NCBI GenBank assembly: GCA_013180625.2
Contig: SNVD02013006.1
Location: 1 to 64,000, forward strand
DNA length: 64,000 nucleotides
Reading direction: 5' to 3'
Source: Boswellia sacra
Lineage: Eukaryota > Streptophyta > Magnoliopsida > Sapindales > Burseraceae
This document shows positions 12,043-23,568 of this stretch, in pieces. The position numbers and the translations under genes are program-made. Every line of letters begins with the position of its first letter. Position 1 is the stretch's first letter. Under the pieces are notes generated by a model. The model was not told the DNA's origin. It did no database searches and saw nothing but the letters and a program-made list of their open reading frames with translations.

Positions 12043-12130
12043 ATTAAGACATATCCAACATGCCTAATTCTCTTCTAATTATGCAAAATCTATCTTGACT
12101 AAGGATTTTAGTCATATTTGGGTCTATGGA
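12043..12130 (-). pseudogene. RT/RNase H deletion junction of E2
   Basis: On the minus strand the frame reaches WELVHRPKYD, the usual start of the Copia RT region. After a stop and a few bases it resumes in another frame as FCIIRRELGMLDMS*, the normal C-terminus of RNase H in this family. All of RT and nearly all of RNase H are missing. E1 has the same junction at 20985-21068. Confidence 0.85.
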
Positions 12131-12678
12131 CTAATTCCCAAACTTGATTTCTCTCAAATTGGTTCAATTCTTCTTGCATAGCCAAAATCCAACTTTCGTC
12201 ATTTTCAGCTTCTTTAAAAGATTTTGGTTCAAATTGAGAGACAAATACAAAATGATTACAAAAGTTCTCAAAAGAAGATCTAGTTCTCATACCTTGTTAT
12301 GGTTCACCAATAATGAGATCATTAGGGTGAGCTTTTGCATACCTTCATTTCTTTGATAATTCTTAGGAAGAATCAATTACTTCCTCAAGCTTTTTCTTGT
12401 TGAAGTTGTAATTCATCTTGGCTCTTTTCATCAAGCCTTGATTCCTTGATTTACCTTTCTACCTCAACAATATCATCATATAAATTCTTTGAAGAAATAA
12501 CATTAGTTTCATCAAATTCAACATGCATAGATTCTTCAATAGTAAGAGTCTTTTTGTTAAAAACTCTATATGCTTTACTATGGTTAGAGTAGCCAACAAA
12601 AATTCCAACATCGGCTTTTGCATCAAATTTTTCAAGGTTATCCTTGGTGTTTAAAATAAAACATTTACATCCAAAAAC

Positions 12679-13770
12679 TTAAAAAAAAAATCCAACGTTG
12701 AGTTTTCTCTTATTCCAAAGTTCATAAGGAGTTTTCTTTATTAAAACTCTAATATGGACTCTATTGATTATAAAGCATACGGTATTAACGGCTTCGGCCC
12801 AAAAATATTTTGGCAAATTATTTTCAAGTAACATGGTCCCAGCCATTTCTTGGATAGTCCTATTTTTCCTTTCAACAACACCATTTTGTTGTGGAGTTCT
12901 AGGTGAGGAAAAATTATATTCAAAACCATTTTCATCACAAAGATTTTCAAATGCAATATTGTCTACTTCACCACCATGATCAATCCTAATGGACACAATA
13001 GAATACCCTTTTTGATTTTGGACTTTTTTTGCAAATTTTGAAAAAGCTTGTATGGCCTCATTTTTAGTTTTCAAGAATAATACCCAAGTGAATCTTGAAT
13101 AATCATCCACAATAACAAAAACATAATACTTTCCACCAAGGCTTTGAGTTCTTGATGGTCCAAATAAATCCAAATGAAGTAATTGTAGAGGTTTATTTGT
13201 TGAAATAAATTTCTTTTGTTTAAAAGAAGTTCTCACTTGTTTTCCAAATTGACAAGCATCACAAATCTTATCCTTTTCAAATTTTATTTTTGGAAGACCA
13301 TCAACTAAATCATTTTTAGAAATTTTTGAAATTGTGTCCATGCTAGCATGACCTAACCTTCTATGCCATAACCAAGCATCATGATTAACAATGAAACAAT
13401 TTTCTACATGATCATTAACATCAATATCAATTGTATAAATATTACCACATCTATTACCAACAAATAATGTCTTATTGTTACTAACATCCTTAATCACACA
13501 TCTATTAGGCTCAAAAGCAACAAAATATCCCTTATCACACAATTGACTAATGCTAATCAAATCATGTTTCAAACCATGAACAAGCAAAACATCTTTAATA
13601 ATAGGTGAAGAAGGGTTACCAATATCACCATGTCCGATTACCCTTCCTTTGGCATTATCACCGAAGGTCACATATCCTCCTTTCTTCATGATTAATCTTG
13701 AGAACTTGGAGGCATCTCTGGTCATATGCCTTGAGCATCCACTATCTAAGTACCACTTGTGTTTGTCACT
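12679..13770 (-). pseudogene. Protease and integrase region of E2
   Basis: Protease active site WYLDSGCSRHMT (about 13715-13760). The GAG-pre-integrase zinc-binding part follows: HRRLGHAS then CDACQFGKQ. The integrase core has HLDLFGP, RIDHGGEV and VVERKNRT, supplying the D, D and E residues. The second motif has I where the family usually has S (RSDHGGEF). The open frame ends at 12679; the integrase C-terminus continues with shifts to about 12400. This is the longest intact frame in the Copia cluster (348 aa). Confidence 0.85.
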
Positions 13771-13855
13771 CCTTTGTCTCTACAATCAACATTCAAGGAG
13801 TAACTTTTTGGTACCCAAAAGTTCTTGGGTCCTTGGGGGTTAGTTATGGTACTTT

Positions 13856-15151
13856 TTAAACCCATATTTGTTTCAAATTAGGATTTCTCTTAATATAGCA
13901 AGAATGCACTTTGTGTCCTTTTCTTCCACAATAAGTACATGAATGATTAGGATTATTCCTAGAAGATGCATGAACAAAATAATTTTTAAAATACTTTTGA
14001 TTTTTATGAGTTTTATATCCTAAACCTCTTTTATCAAAAACACACTTTTGGTTATGTAACATAGAATTCAATTTTTTTGTGCTTTTTGTAAAACTATCAA
14101 CAATATTTCTTAAGTCATTATTTTCCTTTTTCAAAATAGCATTTTGTTTCTCCAATTTATCAAAATCCTTTTGTTTTAAAATCTCATTTTCAGTTTTTAA
14201 TAAAAGTATTTGATTTTCCAAACTTTCAAAATCTTTTTGCCTTAAAATTTCATTTTCATTTTCTAAAACTTCATTTGTTTCCAACAACTCTTCTAATTGT
14301 GTTAACATGATTTTTGACTTCTTTTTGAAAGCATTGATTTTTGAATTTTGTTTATCAACTTGCACATGTTAAATTTTGGAATGCTTCAAGTAATTCATCG
14401 TATGAAAGCTTAGGATCATGGTTTAGAATACTTATCTCATTTTCTCTTAAAGCCACGAAGCACATGTTTGACACTTTGCAATCTTCTTCTTCATTCTCCT
14501 TCAAGGTGATTTCGTGAGTCATGAGAGAACCCATAAGTTCTTCTAATGGTAGTTTGGTGAGGTCTTTTGGTTCTTGAATAGCCGTCACCTTTAGCTCCCA
14601 AGATTTTGGTAGACACCTAAGAATCTTTCTCACCATTTCAACATTAGAATAAGATTTACGAAGAGATTTCAAACCATTAATAATATCCGTAAATCTAGTA
14701 AACATTTCAGAAATTGATTCATCCGATTTCATCTTAAAAAGCTCATAACTATGAACTAGCATACTAATTTTGGATTCTTTAACTTGACTAGTTCCTTCAT
14801 GAGTTACTTCAAGTGTGTGCCATATTTCTTGTGTCGTAGAACAAGTAGATATTCTATTAAACTCATTTCTATCTAGAGCACAATATAACACATTAATAGC
14901 TTTAGCATTCAAACTCAATTTCTTTTTATCATCTTCACTAAACTCTTTAGGTTCTTTAAGCATGCATTCCCCATTTTCAATTTTGGTAGGAACAAAAGGT
15001 CCTTCCAAAACAGTAGACCACAAATCATAATCAAAAGATTTCAAGAAAATACTCATTCTAGTTTTCCAATAAGAGTAATCACTTCCATTAAAAATGGAGG
15101 TCTAGAAATAGAAAGTCCCTCAACATATGAAGTTGAATTAAAAGTTGCCAT
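13856..15151 (-). pseudogene. Gag of E2, frameshifted
   Basis: Starts at 15151 with MATFNSTSYVEGLSISRPP. A missing T shifts the frame, and 15056-14355 carries most of the UBN2 gag. A second shift near 14370 leads into 14365-13856. That part is a leucine/glutamate-rich coiled coil (LENENEILRQKDFESLENQ) ending in a zinc knuckle CTYCGRKGHKVHSC (CX2CX4HX4C). Confidence 0.88.
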
Positions 15152-15191
15152 AGCTCAAAAATCGATTAAGATTTAAAAATTGAGCAACCTT

Positions 15192-15203
15192 GCTCTGATA
15201 CCA
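15192..15203 (-). other. Primer binding site of E2, tRNA-iMet type
   Basis: Reverse complement of tggtatcagagc, two bases from the 5' LTR of E2 (15206). Confidence 0.95.
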
Positions 15204-15205
15204 CT

Positions 15206-16964
15206 TGTTGACCCAGGTATGGCAACCCAAGAGGGGGGGTGAATTGGGTTTTTATTTATCAAAACGGATTTGTAAAACTTTTCTTGAAAGATCAAAATTA
15301 GTTTACTCTTTCTTTGAGAATGAAGGTAAAGAAGATGAAATTAGAAGTTATCAAATATGTAATCAAGAGAATAATAATAATGAACAATCACAAGTGCAAG
15401 TAAATGTAAAGAGATAGGGATAGAGAGAGTGCAAACTCAATTTACGTGGTTCGGCAAACCTTGCCTACGTCCACGGGCTCCTAGCTCGACGAGCTAAGTT
15501 TTCCACTAAGTTGTGGAAATCTTTACAACTTGCTTGATGAAAAACCTCACCAAGACTTTTTCCTTCAACTCTTGATAACACCACACCAAGAGTTCTTCTT
15601 GATGAACAACCTCACCAAGGCAATTTTCTTCAACTCTTGATAACACCACACCAAGAGTTCTTCTTGATGAACAACCTCACCAAGGCAATTTTCTTCAACT
15701 CTTGATAACACCACACCAAGAGTTCTTCTTGATGAACAACCTCACCAAGGCAACTTCCTTCAACTCTTGATAACACCACACCAACTATTCTTCTTGATGA
15801 ACAAACTCATCAAGGCAACTTCATTGAACTCTTGATAACACCACACCAAGAGTTCTTCTTGATGAACAACCTCACCAAGGCTTCTTCAACCCTTGATAAC
15901 ACCACACCAAGAGTTCTTCTTGATGAACAACCTCACCAAAGTAACTTCCTTCAACCCTTGATAACACCTCACCAAGAGTTCTTCTTGATGAACAACCTCA
16001 CCAAGGAAACTTCCTTCAACTCTTGATAACACACAACAAGAGTTCTCTCAAGGATAACTATTATCCTTTACAAGAATATCTCACTCTCACCACAATACAA
16101 GAACAAGGATAATTTTTACAACAAAAGTACAACTCTCTTCAAAGAGTAGATAAATAATATACAAGCTCTCTAAACTTGATATTTCTCTTGTTTTTTGCTT
16201 GATAGATGCTTCTCTTGCTCTTGTCTTTTTTTTTTGAATGCATGGAGAAGGGCTCCTTTTATAGGCAAATGGGATGAACTTAGTCAAGTGAAGACACCAA
16301 CTCCAAATTTTCTGCCTATCATAAAAACCGTAATATTGTCTGGCATTTTTGTCAATGTTTCGTTTGAAATTTGAAAATTTGCAAAACATAAAATATCTGT
16401 ACATTTGAATAAGCTTTTCAACACATCAAGAATAAAGTCATTTGGATATTTGTAGCTCAAGATATGGCTAAAACACCATTTGGTGCTCATGTGACTTGAT
16501 TTTTCTTCCTTGTGTCAGTCCACCAAATTGAATGATAATTTTGTTAGCATTCAGTTTGAAATTTGAATTTCTTCAAAACATATGAAATGTGCCTCATTAT
16601 GTATTCTTTCCAATGCCATAAGAATCAAGTCATTTCGATTTTTCTAGCTCAAGATATGTCTAAAAGAGTATTCGATGCTCATGTCAGCTGCTTCCATTTG
16701 TCTTTCAAATTGCATGATGATTTGGACAACCTTACACTTGAAATTTGAATTTCGAATTTCTTTAAAACATATGAAATGTTATAAATTGAGTAAGCTTTCC
16801 AAAGGCTTAAGAATTATGTCATTTAGACATCTGTAGAGAAATATATGACCAATTGATTGAACATTACTCATGTGTCACATTCCTTGAATCAAACCTTGTT
16901 CTTAAACTTTGGTACCTTTAACATGTAGTCTTCTCCTTCGCTTCAACACTTCATTTTAATAAGC
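15206..16964 (-). repeat. 5' LTR of E2, truncated at its far end
   Basis: Runs from tgttgaccc to ...cattttaataagc and stops about 150 bp short of the full LTR (compare 11690-11818). Sequence from a plus-strand LTR begins there, with the bases agc shared at the join. It carries the longest minisatellite array of the cluster, about eight units at 15539-16045. Confidence 0.85.
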
Positions 16965-17867
16965 CCTTCTCCCATGCATTCAGCAAGAGCAAGAAGAAGA
17001 GAAGCATCTATCAAGCAAAAAATAAGAGAAATATCAAGTCAAGAGAGCTTTTATATTCTTTATCTACTCTTTGAAGAGAGTTATACTTTTGTTGTAAAAA
17101 TTTTCTTTGTTCTTGTATTGTGGTGAGAGTGAGATCTACTTGTATTGGATAAAAAGTTATCCTTGAGAGAACTCTTGGTGTGTTGTTATCAAGAGTTGAA
17201 GGAAGTTGCCTTGGTGAGGTTGTTCATCAAGAAGAACTCTTGGTGTGGTGTTATCAAGGGTTGAAGGAAGTTGCCTTGGTGAGGTTGTTCATCAAAAAGA
17301 ACTCTTGGTGTGGTGTTATCAAGAGTTGAAGGAAGTTGGCTTGGTGAGGTTGTTCATCAAGAAGAACTCTTGGTGTGGTGTTATCAAGAGTTGAAGAAAG
17401 TTGTCTCGGTGAGGTTGTTCATCAAGAAGAACTCTTGGTGTGGCGTTATCAAGAGTTGAAGGAAAAAGTCTTGGTGAGGTTGTTCGTCAAGCAAGTTGTA
17501 AAGATTTTTACAACTTAGTGGAAAGCTTAGCTCGTGGAGCTAGGAGCCCGTGGACTTAGGCAAGGTTTGCCGAACCACGTAAATTGAGTTTGCACTCTCT
17601 CTATCCCTTTCCTCATTACATTTACTTGCACTTGTGATTGTTCATTATTGCTAGGTGTCTACCAAAATCTTGGGAGCCAAAGTTGACGGCAATTCAAGAA
17701 GCAAAGGACCTCACCAAACTACCATTAGAAGAACTTATGGGTTCTCTCATGACTTATGAAATCACCTTGAAGGAGAATGAAGAAGAAGATTGTAAAGTGG
17801 CAAACATGTGCTTCATCGCTTTAAGAGAAAATGAGATAAGTATTCTAAACTATGATCCTAAACTTTC
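16962..17867 (+). repeat. Duplicated E1 block: partial LTR joined to gag
   Basis: 16962-17652 matches 8425 to about 9117 of the E1 5' LTR, including the minisatellite. It is joined, with the bases cta shared, to gag sequence 17653-17867 matching about 9856-10072. The LTR end, primer site and first half of gag are missing. The block ends in the same ctttc target sequence as the first copy. Confidence 0.85.
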
Positions 17868-19682
17868 TGTTGACCCAGGTATGGCAACCCAAGAGAGGCG
17901 GTGAATTGGGTTTTTATTTATCAAAACGGATTTGTAAAACTTTTCTTGAAAGATCAAAATTAGTTTACTCTTTCTTTGAGAATGAAGGTAAAGAAGATGA
18001 AATTAGAAGTTATCAAATATGTAATCAAGAGAATAATAATAATGAACAATCAAAAGTGCAAGTAAATGTAAAGAGGAAAGGGATAGAGAGAGTGCAAACT
18101 CAATTTACGTGGTTCGGCAAACCTTGCCTACGTCCACGGGCTCCTAGCTCCACGAGCTAAGTTTTCCACTAAGTTGTAGAAATCTTTACAACTTGCTTGA
18201 TGAACAACCTTACCAAGAATTTTTCCTTCAACTCTTGATAATACCACACCAAGAGTTCTTCTTGATGAACAACCTCACCAAGGCAACTTTCTTCAACTCT
18301 TGATAACACCACACCAAGAGTTCTTCTTGATGAACAACCTCACCAAGCAACTTCCTTCAACTCTTGATAACACCACACCAAGAGTTCTTCTTGATGAACA
18401 ACCTCACCAAGGCAATTTTCTTCAACCCTTGATAACACCACACCAAGAGTTCTTCTTGATGAACAACCTCACCAAGGAAACTTTCTTCAACTCTTGATAA
18501 CACCACACCAAGATTTCTTCTTGATGAACAACCTCACCAAGGCAACTTCCTTCAACTCTTGATAACACCACACCAAGAGTTCTTCTTGATGAACAACCTC
18601 ACCAAGGAACCTTCCTTCAACTCTTGATAACAGACAACAAGAGTTCTCTCAAGGATAACTATTATCCTTTACAAGAATATCTCACTCTCACCACAATACA
18701 GGAACAAGGATAATTTTTACAACAAAAGTACAACTCTCTTCAAAGAGTAGATAAAGAATATACAAGCTCTCTAAACTTGATATTTCTCTTGTTTTTTGCT
18801 TGATAGATGCTTCTCTTGCTCTTGTCGTTTTTTTTTAATGCATGGAGAAGGGCTCCTTTTATAGGCAAATGGGATGAACTTAGTCAAGTGAAGACACCAA
18901 CTCCAAATTTTCTGCCCATCATAAAAACCGTAATCTTGTCTAGCATTTTTGTCAATGTTTCGTTTGAAATTTGAAAATCTGCAAAACATAAAATATCTGC
19001 ACATTTGAAGAAGCTTTCCAACACATCAAGAATCAAGTCATTTGGATATCTGTAGCTCAAGATATGACCAAAACACCATTTGGTGCTCATGTGACTTGAT
19101 TTTTCTTCCTTGTGTCAGTCAACCGAATTGAATGATAATTCTGTCAGCATTCAGTTTGAAATTTGAATTTCTTCAAAACATATGAAATGTGCCTCATTAT
19201 GTCCTCTTTCCAATTCCATAAGAATCAAGTCATTTTGATTTTTCTAGCTCAAGATATGTCCAAAACAGTATTCGGTGCTCATGTCAGCTGCTTCCATTTG
19301 TCTTTCAACTTGCATGATGATTTGGACAACTTAGCACTTGAAATTTGAATTTCATTAAAACATATGAAATGTTATAAATTGAGTAAGCTTTCCAAAGGCT
19401 TAAGAATTATGTCATTTAGATATCTGTAGAGAAATATATGACCAATTGATTGAACATTGCTCATGTGTCACATTCCTTGAATCAAACCTTGTTCTTAAAC
19501 TTTGGTGCCTTTAACATGTAGTCTTCTCCTTAGCTTCAACACTTCATTTTAATAAGCTTCTTCTTGATTTTACAATTATTTCAATGATATTACTCTTGCA
19601 CATAAATAAACATGTTAGTAAATCACAATGAATCAATGTGTATTGTTATCATCAAAATTATCATGTAGCCTTAGGGCTAACA
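17868..19682 (-). repeat. Complete minus-strand LTR bounded by E1 gag
   Basis: 1815 bp from tgttgaccc to ggctaaca, with ctttc on both sides (17863-17867 and 19683-19687) and E1 gag sequence continuing on both sides. By itself it has the structure of a solo LTR. It carries about seven minisatellite units (about 18195-18645). Confidence 0.88.
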
Positions 19683-20165
19683 CTTTCATATAATGAATTA
19701 CTTGAAGCATTCCAAAATTTACATGTGCAAGTTGATAAGCAAAATTCAAAAATCATTGCTTTCAAAAAGAAGTCAAAAATCATGTTATCTCAATTAGAAA
19801 AGTTGGTAGAAATAAATGAAGCTTTAGAAAATGAAAATGAAATTTTAAGGCAAAAAGATTTTGAAAGTTTGGAAAATTAAATACATTTATTAAAAACTAA
19901 AAATGAGATTTTAAAACAAAAGGATTTTGATAAATTAGAGAAAGAAAATGTTATTTTGAAAAAGGAAAATAATGACTTAAGAAATATTGTTGATAGTTTT
20001 ACAAAAAGCACAAAAAATTGAATTCTATGTTACAAAACCAAAGGTGTGTTTTTGATAAAAGAGGGATAGGATATAAAACTCATAAAAATCAAAAATATTT
20101 TAAAAACTATTTTGTTCATGCATCTTCTAGGAATAATCATAATCATTTATGTACTTATTGTGGAA
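19683..20165 (+). pseudogene. Gag of E1, second part
   Basis: Resumes the E1 gag with YNELLEAFQNLHVQVDKQN, then the coiled-coil region, with stops at about 19878 and 20020. It ends in the first half of the zinc knuckle (CTYCGR), where a deletion joins it to integrase. Confidence 0.85.
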
Positions 20166-21068
20166 GAAATCTTTGTGATGAAAATGGTTTTGAGCATAAT
20201 TTTTGCTCACCTAGAACTCCACAACAAAATGGTATTGTTGAAAGGAAAAATAGGACTATCCAAGAAATGGCTAGGACCATGTTACTTGAAAATAATTTGC
20301 CAAAATATTTTTGGGCTGAAGCCGTTAATACCGCATGTTTTATAATCAATAGAGTTCACAATAGAGTTTTAATAAAGAAAACTCCTTATGAACTTTGTAA
20401 AGGAAGAAAACCCAACATTGCATATTTTAAAGTTTTTGGATCTAAATGTTTTATTTTAAACACCAAGAATAACCTTGAAAATTTTGATGCAAAAGCCAAT
20501 ATTGAAATTTTTTGTTGGCTACTCCAACCATAATAAGGCATATAGAGTTTTTAATAAAAAGACTCTTGCTATTGAAGATTCTATGCATGTTGAATTTGAT
20601 GAAACTAATGTGATTTCTTCAAAGAATTTAGATGATGATATTGTTAAGGTAGAAAAGCAAATCAAGGAATCAAGGCTTGATGAAAAGAGCCAAGATAAAA
20701 TTACAACTTCGACAAGAAAAGCTTGAAGAAGTAAATGATTCTTCCCAAGAATTACCAAAGGAATGGAGGTATGCAAAAGCTCACCCTAAAAGATCTCATT
20801 ATTGGTGAACCATCACAAGGTATGAGAAATAGATCTTCTTTTAGAAACTTTTGTAATCATTTTGCATTTGTCTCTCAATTTGAACCAAAATCGTTTAAAG
20901 AAGCCAAAAATAAGAAAAGTTGGATTTTGGCTATGCAAGAAGAATTGAACCAATTTGACAGAAATCAAGTTTGGGAATTAGTCCCTAGACCCAAATATGA
21001 CTAAACCCCTTAGTCAAGATAAATTTTGCATAATTAGAAGAGAATTAGGCATGTTGGATATGTCTTAA
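20166..21068 (+). pseudogene. Integrase fragment and RT/RNase H deletion junction of E1
   Basis: Begins inside integrase with LCDENGFEHNFCSPRTPQQNG and the catalytic E in VERKNRT, so protease and the first two catalytic D residues are deleted. The integrase C-terminus follows, with a frameshift near 20510, then SFKEAKNKKSWILAMQEEL to PRPKYD* (21003). RNase H resumes only as DKFCIIRRELGMLDMS* (21018-21068). The RT/RNase H gap is at the same point as in E2; the integrase deletion is private to E1. Confidence 0.85.
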
Positions 21069-21307
21069 TTTTGCTTTTATATGATTATCTTTGAATGGTA
21101 GCATATGTTAAGGGAGAGAATATATTTAGGGGGAGTAATTAATTTGATTAAATCTTTTTGATGATAACAAAAGGGGGAGAAATTGTTGGATTACTTATAT
21201 TCATAACGTGGATTGCTTATATTCGCCATCTTTCTGTTTGTTCTTGATTTTATTTTCATTGTTGATTTTAGATATTATTTTAAAGCAATCAATGGTTTGT
21301 CATAATC

Positions 21308-21321
21308 AAAAAGGGGGAGAT
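21308..21321 (+). other. Polypurine tract of E1
   Basis: aaaaagggggagat lies directly before the 3' LTR. A second similar tract (aaaagggggagaaa) lies at about 21170-21183. Confidence 0.85.
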
Positions 21322-23180
21322 TGTTAGCCCTATGGCTACATGATAATTTTGATGATAACAATACACATTTATTCATTATGATTTACTAACATGTTTATTT
21401 ATGTGCAAGAGTAATATCATTGAAATAATTGTAAAATCAAGAAAAGGCTTATTAAAATAAAGTGTTGAAGCTAAGGAGAAGACTACATGTTAAAGGTACC
21501 AAAGTTTAAGAACAAGGTTTGATTCAAGGAATGTGACACATGAGTAATGTTCAATCAATTGGTCATATATTCTCTATAAATGTCCAAATAACGTGATTCT
21601 TGAGGGAAAGCTTACACAATTTATAACATTTCATATGTTTTAAAGAAATTCAAATTCCAAGTGTAAGGTTGTCCAAATCATCATGCAATTTGAAAGACAA
21701 ATGGAAGTAGCTGATATGAGCACTGAATACGCTTTTGGACATATCTTGAGCTAGAAATATCAAAATGACTTGACTCTTATGGCATTGGAAAGAGGACTTA
21801 ATGAGTCACATTTTATATGTTTTTAAGAAATTCAAATTTCAAATGGAAGGCCGACATAATTGACATGTAATTTGGTGGACTGACACAGAGAAGAAAAATC
21901 AACTCATATGAGCACCGAATGATGTTTTGTCCATATCTTGAGATAGAGATATCCAAATACTTTTATTTTTAATGTTTTGGAAAGCTAATTCAAATATTCA
22001 GATCTTTCATGTTTTGAAGAAATTCAAATTTCAAATGCAAGGCTGACAGAATTATCACTAAATTCGGTGGACTGACACAAGGAAGAAAAATCAAGTCACA
22101 TGAGCACCGAATGTTGTTTTGGCCATATCTTGAGCTACAGATATCCAAATGACTTGATTCTTGATGCGTTGAAAATCTTATTCAATTGTACATATCTTTT
22201 ATGCTTTGCAAATTTTCAAATTTCAAACGGAACATTGACAAAAATGGCAGACAAAAGTATAGTTTTTATGGTGGGCAGAAAATTTGGAGTTGTTGTCTTC
22301 ACTTGATTAAGTTCATCCCATTTGCCTATAAAAGGAGCCCTTCTCCCATGCATTCAGCAAGAGCAAGAAGAAAAGAAGCATCTATCAAGTAAAAAACAAG
22401 AGAAATATCAAGTCTAAAGAGCTTTTATATTCTTTATCTACTCTTTGAAGAGGGTTATACTTTTGTTGTAAAAATTTTCTTTGTTCTTGTATTGTGGTGA
22501 GAGTGAGATCTACTTGTATTAGATAAAAAGTTATCCTTGAGAGAACTCTTGGTGTGTTGTTATCAAGAGTTGAAGGAAGTTGCCTTGATGAGGTTTTTCA
22601 TCAAGAAGAACTCTTGGTGTGGTGTTATCAAGGGTTGAAGGAAGTTGCCTTGGTGAGGTTGTTCATCAAAAGGAACTTTTGGTGTGGTGTTATCAAGAGT
22701 TGAAGGAAGTTGCCTCGGTAAGGTTGTTCATCAAGAAGAACTCTTGGTGTGGTGTTATCAAGAGTTGAAGAAAGTTGCCTTGGTGAGGTTGTTCATCAAG
22801 AAGAACTCTTGGTGTGGTGTTATCAAGAGTTGAAGGAAAAGTCTTGGTGAGGTTGTTCATCAAGCAAGTTGTAAAGATTTCTACAACTTAGTGGAAAGCT
22901 TAGCTCGTGAAGCTAGGAGCCCGTGGACATAGGCAAGGTTTACCGAACCACGTAAATTGAGTTTGCACTCTCTCTATCCCTTTCCTCTTTACATTTACTT
23001 GCACTTATGATTGTTCATTATTGCTATTCTCTTGATCGCATTCTATTTTCATCTTCTTCACCTTTATTCTTAAAGAAAGAGTTAAATAATTCTGATTTTC
23101 AAGAAAAGTTTTCTAAATCCGCTTTTATAAATAAAAACCCAATTCACCCCCCCTCTTGGGTTGCCATACCTGGGTCAACA
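21322..23180 (+). repeat. 3' LTR of E1
   Basis: 1859 bp, tgttagccc to gggtcaaca, followed by the target duplication atagg (23181-23185). Contains five minisatellite units (about 22538-22862) and an intact TATA motif tataaaag (22327-22334). It differs from the 5' LTR at several bases even in the first 70, so the insertion is not recent. Confidence 0.9.
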
Positions 23181-23185
23181 ATAGG

Positions 23186-23568
23186 GAGTGGTAATAAGTT
23201 CCTGATAAGGCTCCTGATGTTGGTTGGGAAGTAACAGCCAGTAAGGGGGAGTAGTTGTTTTTTTAATATATTTGGATTTCACTTTGCAGGGTCTTAAATG
23301 CTTTGTCTTGGATGTTTTCTGTTGGACTAATCTGTTTGTAGGTCATTGTTTTTAGTGCGTGTTTACATGATATTGGATTTGAGTTCTCATTAGTTTGTAT
23401 GTTTAGTCGTGTATTTGATAACTCATACTTAGTTATCACCATTATTTTTTTAAACTTTCGGTTATAGTTTCTGTGTTTATTCCTAGTTGTATTATATAAA
23501 ATTATTCCTACTTGTCATTATCTCAAAGATAGGCTGATATTTCATCACAAGATGCCAAAAGGGGAGAT
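23186..23568 (+). mobile_element. 3' internal end of S1, with polypurine tract
   Basis: Continues S1 after the E1 insertion. It is non-coding and T-rich, and ends with the polypurine tract aaaaggggagat at 23557-23568, directly before a Sirevirus-type LTR. Confidence 0.7.

Larger units (their letters stand above)
10073..19682 (-). mobile_element. Copia element E2 nested in E1 gag, right side rearranged
   Basis: Same family as E1, opposite strand. The target duplication ctttc flanks it (10068-10072 and 19683-19687). Its 3' LTR is 10073-11818, the internal region 11819-15205, and its 5' LTR 15206-16964 is truncated. After that comes a foreign block: a partial plus-strand E1 LTR (16962-17652), an E1 gag piece (17653-17867) and a further complete minus-strand LTR (17868-19682). 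That block is what an allele with a solo E2 LTR at the same site would look like. Confidence 0.85.
7405..23180 (+). mobile_element. Copia element E1, carrying nested element E2
   Basis: TG...CA LTRs at 7405-9270 and 21322-23180 are flanked by the 5-bp target duplication atagg (7400-7404 and 23181-23185). The primer site is tRNA-iMet type and a polypurine tract precedes the 3' LTR. Gag is interrupted at 10072/19683 by E2. Without E2, E1 encodes a broken gag, a fragment of integrase, the first residues of the RT region and the last 16 residues of RNase H. It is non-autonomous. It inserted into S1, whose two parts flank it. Confidence 0.9.
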
